Shown: positions 28,477 to 37,400 of the stretch, one piece after another
Layout of the letters: each line of letters starts with the position of its first letter
How positions within the stretch are numbered: position 1 is the first letter of the stretch
Origin: Gammaproteobacteria bacterium
GTDB lineage: Bacteria > Pseudomonadota > Gammaproteobacteria > Steroidobacterales > Steroidobacteraceae
NCBI GenBank assembly: GCA_025359565.1
Contig: JANYFY010000013.1
Location: 1-62,797 of the forward strand
Direction of reading: 5' to 3'
Length of the DNA stretch: 62,797 nt
Translations under genes and position numbers: made by a program
The notes under the pieces: model-generated
What the model saw: only the letters and a program-made list of their open reading frames with translations
Databases searched by the model: none
What the model was told of the DNA's origin: nothing

Positions 28477-29724
28477 ATGAGTCACCCAAAATACAATATA
28501 AATGGGAGGTTGGAAAAACGGTCGATAAATCTGTCGAGCGTTAAAGTGACTTTAAAAACCATGCTCAACAAGGACAGTTATCGCAGCCTAGGCGAGTTGG
28601 CCGAACTTGCAGCAAAATCTTGCGGCGTGTCGTTTAGCGTGCTTAGCTTGACCCAGCCGCGACGCCAATGGCATGGGGGTACCCTTAGTTCAATGACTGA
28701 TCCTGACGGGATTTTATTGCCCTTTACCGAGGCACCTTTAATCGACGTTTCGAGGTCAGGCCAATTCCTGGTGATTGACCCCACAAAAGTTCCGATACTC
28801 GCCGAAAACGAGCCGCTAGCTGAACCTTTGCGTCAAATGCGTTTCATCGTTTGTGTACCCATTATCGCAAGATCGAGAGCGGTCCTTGGCGCGTTAGTGC
28901 TTGCAGATGTTACGCCTCGAGAGTTAATCGCATCCGAACGCGCGCTTATTGAACACCTAGCGCGGTGTGCTGCATCGATTATCGAGGAGCAGGAAAATGC
29001 GATCCTTATCGTAAAGAACTTAGCTCACGAGCACTTACTCGAGGCGGAACTTCGCGCTCGACAAGCTAGCCAAACCGCACAACTTGCGCAACAACTCCAC
29101 GATGATCTTGCCAATCAATTAACCGGTGCCCATCTTTTATTGGAAGTCGCCAATTCAGAACTTAAAGGTGTCAGTTTCGAGGTCGTCTCGGCCGTGAAAC
29201 GCTCGCAAACCCTAATTGGTTTCGCCATCGCCCAGACCCGTCAGCTCGCGTACTCACAACCTGCGTTTCTGGTACAGCACAATTGCTTGCAATCAGCGTT
29301 AGAAATCTACATCGAGCATCTGAATCGTCAAGCCACTGCGATCTGTATTTTAAATAAGTTCACCGCCATTATTCCCATCCTGTCGCCTGAAATCAAACTT
29401 GGAGCCCTATTGATTGTCGAGGAAGCGGTAACCTTGGCGCGTCTACGGCTGCAATGCCAGCGGATTTACGTTTCCATCACCAGCCGCGATGGCACCGACC
29501 TTGGAATTAGTATTTCAGCAGACGGACAGTACGATAGCGCCCATACAGATTTCGATCGACAAGCGTTTTTTAAGCGGATTCGCTATCAAGCTAAGGCGCT
29601 CGGCGCACACCTATGTGATTCACCAACACCCCGCGAACCAGGGCTTACACCCATAGCCAGCATTTGCTGGTCAAAACTAGAAAAATCTGCGTTATTTAGG
29701 CCAAATCTGCCCACTTATCACTAG
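28477..29724 (+). CDS. GAF protein with degenerate histidine-kinase-like C terminus
   Basis: About 415 residues from the ATG at 28477; earlier in-frame starts (28423, 28402) are possible. No signal peptide or membrane helix. Residues about 35-170 look like a GAF sensor domain. A helical region carries LAQQLHDDLANQLTGAHLLL (H208), matching the phospho-acceptor helix of NarX/DesK-type kinases. The following domain should be an HATPase, but the N-box Asn (here EEAVTLARLRLQ) and the DxGxG loop (here SADGQYDSA) are not recognisable. Probably a pseudokinase or a phospho-acceptor scaffold. No response regulator is adjacent. Function unknown. Confidence 0.7.
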   Translation: MSHPKYNINGRLEKRSINLSSVKVTLKTMLNKDSYRSLGELAELAAKSCGVSFSVLSLTQPRRQWHGGTLSSMTDPDGILLPFTEAPLIDVSRSGQFLVIDPTKVPILAENEPLAEPLRQMRFIVCVPIIARSRAVLGALVLADVTPRELIASERALIEHLARCAASIIEEQENAILIVKNLAHEHLLEAELRARQASQTAQLAQQLHDDLANQLTGAHLLLEVANSELKGVSFEVVSAVKRSQTLIGFAIAQTRQLAYSQPAFLVQHNCLQSALEIYIEHLNRQATAICILNKFTAIIPILSPEIKLGALLIVEEAVTLARLRLQCQRIYVSITSRDGTDLGISISADGQYDSAHTDFDRQAFFKRIRYQAKALGAHLCDSPTPREPGLTPIASICWSKLEKSALFRPNLPTYH

Positions 29725-29801
29725 AACGCACCTTAAGCCTGCAGTTGAGCTAGAATCGCGCCGCCGCGCAAGGTCTGCGCGCTCTTAAATTTGGACATAT
29801 C

Positions 29802-31406
29802 ATGCTCGCGACTTCTAATATTGCCGTCCAGTTCGGTGCAAAACCCTTATTTGAACAAGTTACCGTCAAATTCTCGGACGGTAATCGCTATGGCCTAATC
29901 GGTGCCAACGGCTGCGGTAAATCAACGCTTATGAAAGTACTAGGGGGTGACCTTGATGCGAGCGCCGGCGATGTCATGCTGCAAACTGGGATGCGGCTGG
30001 GCAAGCTTAACCAGAATCAATTCGGCTATGAAGACCAACGCGTCATAGATGTGGTCATGCAGGGACATGCCGAAATGTGGCAGGCAATGCAACAACGCGA
30101 CCTGATTTATGCAAATCCCGACGCTACCGATGATGACTACATGCGGGCTGCGGAGTTGGAGGGCAAATTTGCCGAATATGGGGGTTACAATGCTGAAGCC
30201 CGCGCCGGCAGTATTTTAACCGACGCTGGCATTCCTGAAGCACAACACAACGGACCCATGCGCGAAGTGCCTCCCGGTCTAAAGCTCCGCGTACTGCTTG
30301 CGCAAGCACTATTTTCACGGCCCGATGTGTTGCTGCTAGATGAACCCACCAACAATCTAGATATCCACTCTATCGGTTGGCTAGAACGCACTTTAAATGA
30401 CTATGACGCCACGATGATCATTATAAGCCATGATCGTCATTTTCTTAATCAAGTCTGCACCCATGTTGCGGATCTTGATTTCCAGCAATTGCGAATATAT
30501 CCCGGCAACTACGACGATTTCATGTTGGCTTCGGTACAAGCCCGTGCCCGCGTCGAAGCAGCCAACGACAAGGCTCGCGACCGAATTTCTGACCTTCAAG
30601 AATTTGTACGTCGATTCTCCGCCAATGCATCGAAAGCACGCCAAGCTACCTCACGAAAAAAACAACTAGAAAAAATCAAAATTGAAGAAATCAAACCCTC
30701 TTCGCGTCAGAACCCCTACATTCGATTTGAACAGGCGAAAAAGCTATATCGATCCGCGGTTAATATCGAAAATCTCACCTTCCGCTACCCCAATTCTGAC
30801 GTTGACGTGCTCAGCAACTTAACCTTCAACATTGAGGCTGGCGAACGCATTGCCATAATTGGACCCAATGGCGTCGGTAAAACCACTTTAATGCGCCTAC
30901 TCGCGGGGGAGTTGCATCCGACTAAAGGCAAAATCACCTGGGTGGAAAATGCTCAACCCGGCTACATGCCCCAAGACCCTCAAGCAGAATTCGAACTTAA
31001 GACTGATTTGTTCACGTGGATGTCGACTTGGACGGGTAAGGCGGACGACGATCAAATCGTGCGAGCTACATTGGGACGCTTGCTTTTTTCGGGCGAAGAA
31101 ACCAAAAAATCCGTCAAGGTATTATCGGGCGGCGAAAAAGGTCGCATGATATATGGCAAGCTCATGCTTACGAAACCCAATGTGCTGCTCATGGATGAAC
31201 CCACTAACCACATGGACATGGAAACCATCGAATCTTTACAAATTGGCCTAGAGCATTATCCCGGTACTTTGGTATTTGTATCGCACGACCGTGAATTTGT
31301 GGGTGGGCTTGCCACACGAATCATTGAGTTGCGTCCAGGCATGCCGATCAAGGAATTTAAGGGTACTTACGATGAGTATTTGAAGGCTCAAAATCTTGAG
31401 TCTTAG
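29802..31406 (+). CDS. ybiT: ABC-F ATPase, YbiT type
   Basis: 534 residues, two ABC cassettes and no membrane domain, a ribosome-associated translation factor family. Cassette 1: Walker A GANGCGKS, Walker B LLLDEPTNNLD. Cassette 2: Walker A GPNGVGKT, signature LSGGEKGRM, Walker B LLMDEPTNHMD. The first cassette has PPGLKLRVLLAQALF instead of LSGGE, as in E. coli YbiT, so this is a family trait rather than decay. The P-site linker (about 240-310) is rich in Lys and Arg. Monocistronic or with the small gene that follows 17 bases later. Confidence 0.93.
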   Translation: MLATSNIAVQFGAKPLFEQVTVKFSDGNRYGLIGANGCGKSTLMKVLGGDLDASAGDVMLQTGMRLGKLNQNQFGYEDQRVIDVVMQGHAEMWQAMQQRDLIYANPDATDDDYMRAAELEGKFAEYGGYNAEARAGSILTDAGIPEAQHNGPMREVPPGLKLRVLLAQALFSRPDVLLLDEPTNNLDIHSIGWLERTLNDYDATMIIISHDRHFLNQVCTHVADLDFQQLRIYPGNYDDFMLASVQARARVEAANDKARDRISDLQEFVRRFSANASKARQATSRKKQLEKIKIEEIKPSSRQNPYIRFEQAKKLYRSAVNIENLTFRYPNSDVDVLSNLTFNIEAGERIAIIGPNGVGKTTLMRLLAGELHPTKGKITWVENAQPGYMPQDPQAEFELKTDLFTWMSTWTGKADDDQIVRATLGRLLFSGEETKKSVKVLSGGEKGRMIYGKLMLTKPNVLLMDEPTNHMDMETIESLQIGLEHYPGTLVFVSHDREFVGGLATRIIELRPGMPIKEFKGTYDEYLKAQNLES

Positions 31407-31423
31407 ATAGTAGGGAGAAAATC

Positions 31424-31537
31424 ATGATTGAAGTGCTCGTAGGATTATTTTTGATTCTCTGTATTGGCATGATTGCGATGGCACCTAAGCCATCCGATAA
31501 AAAAGAGGATAAGAAGAAGTCAGATTCCGAGGATTAA
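31424..31537 (+). CDS. 37-residue single-helix membrane protein
   Basis: A short gene starting MIEVLVGLFLILCIGMIAMA and ending in a highly charged tail (KPSDKKEDKKKSDSED). One membrane helix (about residues 3-20) with a 16-residue Lys/Asp/Glu-rich cytoplasmic tail. Shine-Dalgarno GGGAGA lies 7 bases upstream of the ATG, 17 bp downstream of ybiT, so likely co-transcribed. No family recognised. Confidence 0.6.
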   Translation: MIEVLVGLFLILCIGMIAMAPKPSDKKEDKKKSDSED

Positions 31538-31603
31538 GATTTCGACTTCCACCACCGCCATCTTCCACCACCGGCATCGTTTCATCACCACAAGTAAGAT
31601 CAA

Positions 31604-32806
31604 ATGCAATTTGGAATAGATCGGCTCCTATCTGAACATGCCCTACAGCGCAAACTTCACGGTCGACGGGTGGCGCTACTCGCACATCCCGCGTCGGTAA
31701 CCGCCCAAATGACCCATTCGCTTGACGCACTCGCGACGCTACGACACGTCAAGTTAACTGCCGCTTTTGGACCCCAGCATGGCCTCCGCGGTGACAAACA
31801 AGACAATATGGTGGAATCAATTGACTTCATTGACCCAAAACTTGGTATCCCCGTATTCAGTCTTTACGGTGAAGTACGCAAACCGACCGTTGCAATGCTA
31901 GATACATTCGATGTATTGCTGATCGATCTCCAAGACTTAGGTTGCCGCATTTACACATTCATCACGACGCTGCGCTACATGCTAGAGGCCGCAGCCGCCC
32001 AGGGTAAATCTGTCTGGATTCTGGATCGACCCAACCCCATTGGGCGCCCCATCGAAGGATTGATCCTCATCAAGGGTTGGGAGAGCTTCGTTGGGGCCGG
32101 TGCACTACCCATGAGACACGGCCTGACGATGGGCGAACTTGCGCGTTGGTTCGTTGCCACTTTAAAACTCGATTTGGAATGCGAGATTATCCAGATGGAA
32201 TCGTGGCCTACGGCCACCGCACCGGGATACGGTTGGCCGCTTGGCGCCCGTACGTGGGTAAACCCAAGTCCCAATGCACCCAACTTATGGATGGCGCGTG
32301 TCTACCCCGGCTCCGTCATGCTGGAAGGAACCACGTTGTCAGAAGGCCGCGGTACTACTCGGCCCTTAGAACTACTGGGCGCACCCGATCTCGATACCGA
32401 TCGCCTGATAAAAACCATGCAAGGCCTAGAGCCACAGTGGTTACAGGGCTGTCGCCTACGTACTTGCTGGTTTGAACCCACGTTTCACAAGCACGTCGGT
32501 CAACTATGTGCCGGCATTCAAGTACACGTCGACGAGTTAAGTTATGCACACGATTCTTTCAAACCGTGGCGGCTTTTTGCTTTAGTTTTTAAAGCGCTTC
32601 GATCGCTGAATCCTGATTACCCATTGTGGCGAGATTTCGCCTACGAATATGCAAAGGGCCGCCTTGCTATAGACCTGATCAACGGCAGCGAACTACTGCG
32701 CCAATGGGTGGACGATGTATCGTCCCAGCCTCAAGATTTAGAGAATATTACCCGCCAAGATGAGTTGGCCTGGCAGGAAATCAGAGCACCTTACTTACTC
32801 TATTGA
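31604..32806 (+). CDS. DUF1343/NamZ-type exo-beta-N-acetylmuramidase (GH171-like)
   Basis: 400 residues matching the DUF1343 family, of which Bacillus subtilis NamZ (YbbC) is an exo-acting N-acetylmuramidase of peptidoglycan recycling. Family stretches seen: FGPQHGLRGD (about residues 55-64), VFSLYG, DLQDLGCRIYTFI, DRPNPIGR, and EGTTLSEGRGTTRP. No signal peptide is visible although many relatives are exported, so it may act on recycled muropeptide fragments in the cytoplasm. The final 7 bases overlap the convergent MDR gene. A near-duplicate 16-base repeat (TTCCACCACCGCCATC/TTCCACCACCGGCATC, about 31548-31579) precedes it. Confidence 0.82.
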   Translation: MQFGIDRLLSEHALQRKLHGRRVALLAHPASVTAQMTHSLDALATLRHVKLTAAFGPQHGLRGDKQDNMVESIDFIDPKLGIPVFSLYGEVRKPTVAMLDTFDVLLIDLQDLGCRIYTFITTLRYMLEAAAAQGKSVWILDRPNPIGRPIEGLILIKGWESFVGAGALPMRHGLTMGELARWFVATLKLDLECEIIQMESWPTATAPGYGWPLGARTWVNPSPNAPNLWMARVYPGSVMLEGTTLSEGRGTTRPLELLGAPDLDTDRLIKTMQGLEPQWLQGCRLRTCWFEPTFHKHVGQLCAGIQVHVDELSYAHDSFKPWRLFALVFKALRSLNPDYPLWRDFAYEYAKGRLAIDLINGSELLRQWVDDVSSQPQDLENITRQDELAWQEIRAPYLLY

Positions 32807-33843
32807 GACGGCGGGGATTTTTGAAAATCAATGACAATCTTGCCCTGCACCTGGTCAGTCTCACAATACTCGTGAGCGGCAGCAATTTTCGCCAACGGAA
32901 ACACTCTATCGACGACAGGCCGAATACTGCCCGCTTCCACCAGTTTTGCGACCTCGCCAAGGGCTTGACCATCGGAGCGAACAAAACCCCAATAATAATG
33001 TCGACCGTATTTTTCTTGCTCAAGCGCTTTCTCAGCAAACAGAGCCAACGCTCGGCGCGAACCCTCTTCGACACCAAACTCATCAATTAAACGCAACTTC
33101 GGTGAAATCAACGTGATGTAGCTCGCACCCGCATCCATCCTAAGCGTGTCTTGCACATCTTGTTCTGCGCCAGCCGACCCATCCAGCGCTACGTCAATAT
33201 CCACTACGACGTCTCGAATGGAATCTACCGTATAGTCAACCACGCGATCTGCACCCAGCGATTTCACAAAACCCATACTGCGTGCGCTACAAGCACTGAT
33301 CACATGGGCTCCCCATGCCTTCAATAGTTGCACCGCGAAGCTACCTACTCCGCCCGCGCTACGAGTAATCAATACGCTCTTCCCGTACGCCGATGAACTC
33401 GTAAGTCCCACTTGGCCCACCAAAGTACTCCACGCAGTCAAGGCTACATAGGGTAGCGACGCTGCCTCCAAAAAATTTAAGTTACTGGGCATTAAAGCAA
33501 CTTCCGGCTCATCGACAGCAATAATATCGGCCATGCACGCCCGAGTGGGTGCGCAATAGACCCTATCACCCATTTTAAAATTCCGCACGTTGTCCCCGAC
33601 CGCGATAATCACCCCGGCGGCGTCTTGCCCTATCCTTTGGGGAAATATGTTGCGACCTACCTGGCCTTTAAAACGTAATACGTCTTTCCCGTGCCCCTTA
33701 CGAATCTCACAATCGACGGGATTTACAGAGGCTGCAAACACCTGAATCAAGACTTCATTGGACCTAAAATTCGGCGGCTGCGCATCGCGTACGACTTCTA
33801 GAACCGCAGACGTACCGTACTGATTGAATTCGACCGCGCGCAT
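32800..33843 (-). CDS. Zinc-independent MDR oxidoreductase (quinone reductase/RTN4IP1-like)
   Basis: 347 residues of the medium-chain dehydrogenase/reductase superfamily: GroES-like N-terminal half (ASVNPVDCEIRKG), GQDAAGVIIAVG, GDRVY, and a Rossmann nucleotide site SAGGVGSFAVQLLKAWGA. The zinc ligands of alcohol dehydrogenases are absent, so an NAD(P)H:quinone or enone reductase is likely. The ATG at 33843 has no Shine-Dalgarno; the stop of a 17-codon frame lies 3 bases upstream, suggesting coupling. The 3' end overlaps the convergent NamZ-like gene by 7 bp. Physiological substrate unknown. Confidence 0.87.
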   Translation of the reverse strand: MRAVEFNQYGTSAVLEVVRDAQPPNFRSNEVLIQVFAASVNPVDCEIRKGHGKDVLRFKGQVGRNIFPQRIGQDAAGVIIAVGDNVRNFKMGDRVYCAPTRACMADIIAVDEPEVALMPSNLNFLEAASLPYVALTAWSTLVGQVGLTSSSAYGKSVLITRSAGGVGSFAVQLLKAWGAHVISACSARSMGFVKSLGADRVVDYTVDSIRDVVVDIDVALDGSAGAEQDVQDTLRMDAGASYITLISPKLRLIDEFGVEEGSRRALALFAEKALEQEKYGRHYYWGFVRSDGQALGEVAKLVEAGSIRPVVDRVFPLAKIAAAHEYCETDQVQGKIVIDFQKSPPSQ

Positions 33844-33846
33844 AAT

Positions 33847-33900
33847 TTAGTGCGCGATCGCAAAAAGCATCCAAAAACCCACAGCAATCACTATTTTCAT
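33847..33900 (-). CDS. 17-codon hydrophobic leader-like ORF
   Basis: Encodes MKIVIAVGFWMLFAIAH. An AGGATG Shine-Dalgarno lies about 7 bases upstream, and the TAA is 3 bases before the ATG of the MDR gene, which itself lacks a Shine-Dalgarno. It could be a coupling leader peptide or a tiny membrane protein. No homology claim is made. Confidence 0.3.
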   Translation of the reverse strand: MKIVIAVGFWMLFAIAH

Positions 33901-33936
33901 GCGCTCATCCTAGCGCAAAACGAAGCAAATACTAGT

Positions 33937-35964
33937 TTAGGTACCTACCGACGCAAAAATATCTAGCATGTCCAGTTCCAAATCCTGGTCTAACTTAGGC
34001 ACCGTAACCGTACCGGCCATCTGTTGTAAATTTTGACCCTTTTGGCCCAAAAGCTTCATGCACTGCTCAGAGGACATGGGCTTAGCGAAAAGATATCCTT
34101 GACCCACTTTACATCCGAGCTTGGTAAGAGCCTCAACTTGCTGATAGCTCTCGATACCTTCGGCGACAACTTCTATCTGTAGATGACGCGCAATCGCTAT
34201 GATCGCGCTCACGATGGCAAGATCATTGGCGTCAGAAACCAAATCACGCACAAAACTTTTATCAATTTTTAAGGTGTCTATCCGCCAGTGTTTTAGGTAA
34301 CTTAAACTTGAATATCCCGTACCAAAATCATCGATTGCGATTTTAATGCCTAGATCACGCAACGCAGCCAAGGTATCGCGACGACTTTCTCCCATCATGG
34401 CCCGACTATTATCAAAGGCTGCGCGTTCGGTCAATTCAAGCTGTAATAGTGAGGGACTTAAATTATGGGTTTTAAGCAATGTCGAAATGGCAACTTGCAA
34501 TTCGCCACGCTGCAATTGGGCGGGAGCAATGTTGAGCGATATCGGAACCACATTTAAGCCCGCCTTAGTCCAAGCACTTAAGGTCTGCATGGTTCGGTGC
34601 AAAACAAAATTACCTAATGGCACAATGAGTCCCGTCTCTTCAGCGATAGGAATGAATTTATCGGGAGCTATAAATCCGTGCTTCGGGTGATTCCAACGAA
34701 TCAAGGCTTCCAGTCCTACTATTTTTCGAGTCGCTAAATTTACAAACGGCTGAAAATGCACGTCCAATTGTTTAAGTTTAAGCGCATCACGAAGCGCTGC
34801 CTCCATTGCAACTCGATGGGTCAATTTCTGATTCATGATTTGGCTGAACATTTTTACGTTGTTCCGGCCGCTGTCTTTAGCCTGATACATCGCGGTATCA
34901 GAGTGCTTTAGCAACTCCCCCATATCGGCGCCATCGCGCGGGAATAAGCTGACGCCAACACTGCCTGAAGTCTGTAAGGCGTGACCATCGACGACAATCG
35001 GTTGATTGAGCGTACCAATAATCCGCTCCGCACCCTGCGTGACCTCTTCGTAGACCTTCACATTACAAAATACCACTACAAATTCATCGCCGCCCATGCG
35101 AATCACAACATCCACATCACGTACACAGGCCTGAAGTCGCCTTGCGACTTCTTGCAGTAACTTGTCGCCAACCTCGTGACCGCGCGTGTCATTAATATGT
35201 TTGAATCGATCCAAATCTAAGAACACTACCCCTATCATCGTTTGGGTGGCCTTGGCTTGACTAATCGCACCCGGCAGAAAATCCGTAAGATAATGCCGAT
35301 TCGGTAGGCCGGTTAGCTGATCGTGATGCGCTATTCGATCTAGACGGCGCTGGTTATCTATTAACTGAGCTTCAGCTTTACGACGCACCGACACATCATG
35401 AGTGACGTATGCCACACTATGCTGACCATCGGATTCCAGGACATTGCAGCGCACTTCAATATCTATCAGCACACCATTTTTGCAGCGATACTGCATATTC
35501 GCTGCCAGCAGGGATTCTGCTCTTTGCAATTTTTTTAAGACAGTTCCAGCCGACATGTCTGCATGGGAAAATATTAAAGCCAAGGTCAGGTTGTCGGCTT
35601 CCTCCGGCGTATACCCTAGTCGTGCAATTAAGCTAGGATTGATGTATTGCACTTGATCGGTAATTGCGTCTACTACAATCACACCATCCAAATTCTGGTC
35701 AACAATAGCTTTGTAGCGTGTGTCATTCGACTCAGGCCTCATCAGCAATTGTCTGACGCACGCGATGCCAATGACCACCATTGCAACCACAATGCAGGAC
35801 AATAGAATAACGAGTGCGAAGGTAACTGAGTAGGGGGAGTCATCATTCGAGCTACCAAAGCTGAGGAGTAGTCCAATCAAAAGACACAGCATCGGCAACG
35901 CGCAAATGAGCAGCATAAGGGGCTGTGGATGTAGGAAATGAAAAAAGCGATATTTTGATATCAC
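33937..35964 (-). CDS. Membrane PAS-GGDEF-EAL cyclic-di-GMP protein
   Basis: 675 residues. Two membrane helices (about 16-36 and 46-70), a PAS domain (about 82-195), a GGDEF domain (about 205-372) and an EAL domain (about 385-635). The synthase motif GGDEF is intact at 291-295, with the inhibitory I-site RDVD at 282-285. The phosphodiesterase residues are also intact: EAL at 419-421, LELTER, IDDFGTGYSS at 544-553, KIDKSF and EGIE. The protein could therefore both make and degrade cyclic-di-GMP, with direction set by the PAS signal. Its own unit, no functional neighbours. Confidence 0.93.
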   Translation of the reverse strand: MISKYRFFHFLHPQPLMLLICALPMLCLLIGLLLSFGSSNDDSPYSVTFALVILLSCIVVAMVVIGIACVRQLLMRPESNDTRYKAIVDQNLDGVIVVDAITDQVQYINPSLIARLGYTPEEADNLTLALIFSHADMSAGTVLKKLQRAESLLAANMQYRCKNGVLIDIEVRCNVLESDGQHSVAYVTHDVSVRRKAEAQLIDNQRRLDRIAHHDQLTGLPNRHYLTDFLPGAISQAKATQTMIGVVFLDLDRFKHINDTRGHEVGDKLLQEVARRLQACVRDVDVVIRMGGDEFVVVFCNVKVYEEVTQGAERIIGTLNQPIVVDGHALQTSGSVGVSLFPRDGADMGELLKHSDTAMYQAKDSGRNNVKMFSQIMNQKLTHRVAMEAALRDALKLKQLDVHFQPFVNLATRKIVGLEALIRWNHPKHGFIAPDKFIPIAEETGLIVPLGNFVLHRTMQTLSAWTKAGLNVVPISLNIAPAQLQRGELQVAISTLLKTHNLSPSLLQLELTERAAFDNSRAMMGESRRDTLAALRDLGIKIAIDDFGTGYSSLSYLKHWRIDTLKIDKSFVRDLVSDANDLAIVSAIIAIARHLQIEVVAEGIESYQQVEALTKLGCKVGQGYLFAKPMSSEQCMKLLGQKGQNLQQMAGTVTVPKLDQDLELDMLDIFASVGT

Positions 35965-36110
35965 TTTATTTCATTCCTAAATAATACGACATAATATCGG
36001 TAGGGAGTTTCACTGCCTCCCAGTATCAGGGAAACGTGGAACTGCTGACGCGACGCCGCGCACAAAACTTTCGCCTAAATGGCGACGTTTCTTCAACTTT
36101 GACGCTTACA

Positions 36111-37334
36111 TTAGCGCCGTAGCTGCCCGCGGTAAACTACCGCTACACACGGGTTTACGCCCAATCCATAGGCAAGTTCAGCGGGACGGGCAATCTTCCA
36201 CAGCGCAAAATCAGCGCGCTTACCAACCTCTAGGGTGCCAATGTCACGAAAGGCGCCCAGCGCACGTGCCGCATTTCGGGTTACGCCAGATAGCGCCTCT
36301 TCTGGAGTCAGCCCAAATAACGTACAGGCCATGTTTAGCATGAGCAGCAATGAGGTGCACGGCGAACTTCCGGGATTGCAGTCACTGGCCACCGCCAACG
36401 GAACCCCCGCACGTCGCAACATTTCAACCGGGGGCGGAGTCTTTTGACGCAGGAAATAATATGCGCCCGGCAGTAGTACAACAACCGCATCACTCGCTGC
36501 TAACGCATCAATACCCCCCTGACTAACATATTCCAAATGATCGACTGAAAGCGCGGAAAATTTTGCTGCCAACTCAGCGGCTCCCATATCGCTGAGCTGT
36601 CCGGCATGTATATGCGAAGGCAACCCTAGTTCTTGAGCAGCCTGTAAAAACTGCGCTGTTTCATCGAGTGTAAATGCGATGTTTTCACAAAACGCATCTA
36701 CTGCATCGACTAACCCTGCGGCAGCTAGGCTTTGAAGCCAGGGACCACTAACTTGGTTGACATAGGTTCGACGCTCCAACCTGTATTCCACCGGCAAGGC
36801 GTGTAGGCCCAAATAGGTCGTCTTGACGGTTACCGGCAAAAGTACCGCTACTTGGCGTGCTACCTCCAACATACGTTTTTCGGTACCAAAATCTAGACCA
36901 TACCCGGACTTAATTTCAAGCGTAGTAACGCCTTCACCCATCAGGTGACGTACACGCACAAGGGTCGCTGCCAACAACGTTTCGTTCGACGCATCGCGTG
37001 TCGATTTAACAGTCGCTTGTATTCCACCCCCGGCGCGAGCAATATCTTCGTAAGAAACACCACAAAGACGTTGTTCGAACTCGGCGACTCGATCCCCGCC
37101 GTACACCACATGAGTGTGGCAATCGATTAGTCCCGGCGTGATCCACAAACCCTCAGCGTCGTGGATTGGAACTTCATACTCTTCAGCTTTTTGTCGCGCA
37201 ACCGCCGCGGAACCTATCCATGCAATACGCTCGCCCTTGACCGCTAGAGCACTATTATGGAGTACACCATAAGGTTCTCCTCCTTCACACAGGGTGGCAA
37301 TATGTGCACCTACCCAAACTTGGTCCCAATCCAT
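36111..37334 (-). CDS. hutI: Imidazolonepropionase
   Basis: Third enzyme of histidine catabolism; hydrolyses 4-imidazolone-5-propionate to N-formimino-glutamate. 407 residues from the ATG at 37334 (MDWDQVWVGAHIATL); the open frame extends 78 bases further but into the hutF promoter region. Amidohydrolase fold with metal-binding DCHTHVVYGGDR, HIHAGQ, and the DCNPGSSP motif. Divergent from hutF with 66 bp between the starts, which hold an operator candidate. Confidence 0.95.
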   Translation of the reverse strand: MDWDQVWVGAHIATLCEGGEPYGVLHNSALAVKGERIAWIGSAAVARQKAEEYEVPIHDAEGLWITPGLIDCHTHVVYGGDRVAEFEQRLCGVSYEDIARAGGGIQATVKSTRDASNETLLAATLVRVRHLMGEGVTTLEIKSGYGLDFGTEKRMLEVARQVAVLLPVTVKTTYLGLHALPVEYRLERRTYVNQVSGPWLQSLAAAGLVDAVDAFCENIAFTLDETAQFLQAAQELGLPSHIHAGQLSDMGAAELAAKFSALSVDHLEYVSQGGIDALAASDAVVVLLPGAYYFLRQKTPPPVEMLRRAGVPLAVASDCNPGSSPCTSLLLMLNMACTLFGLTPEEALSGVTRNAARALGAFRDIGTLEVGKRADFALWKIARPAELAYGLGVNPCVAVVYRGQLRR

Positions 37335-37381
37335 AATACCGCCGGTTGCCAGTGAAACGATGATCCGGCAAGCTAGGCTAT

Positions 37382-37400
37382 CTATACAGGTATAGTCAAG
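37382..37400. promoter_or_regulatory. HutC-type operator between hutI and hutF
   Basis: Perfect palindrome CTATACAGGTATAG (37382-37395), extended to TCAAG at 37400, directly abutting the hutF ATG. Read on the minus strand it is CTTGACTATACCTGT followed by ATAG, whose TTGACT may also be the -35 of hutI. The same 15 bases recur before hutC at 38817. Confidence 0.7.

Noticed and set aside
29802-31406. Missing LSGGE in the first ABC cassette as a sign of a broken gene
   Set aside because: E. coli YbiT has the same replacement (PGxKLRVLLAQALF), so it is characteristic of this ABC-F subgroup.
36000-36030. GGGAG/CTCCC inverted repeat between hutI and the GGDEF-EAL gene
   Set aside because: Five-base stem without a U-tract; not convincing as a terminator or operator.
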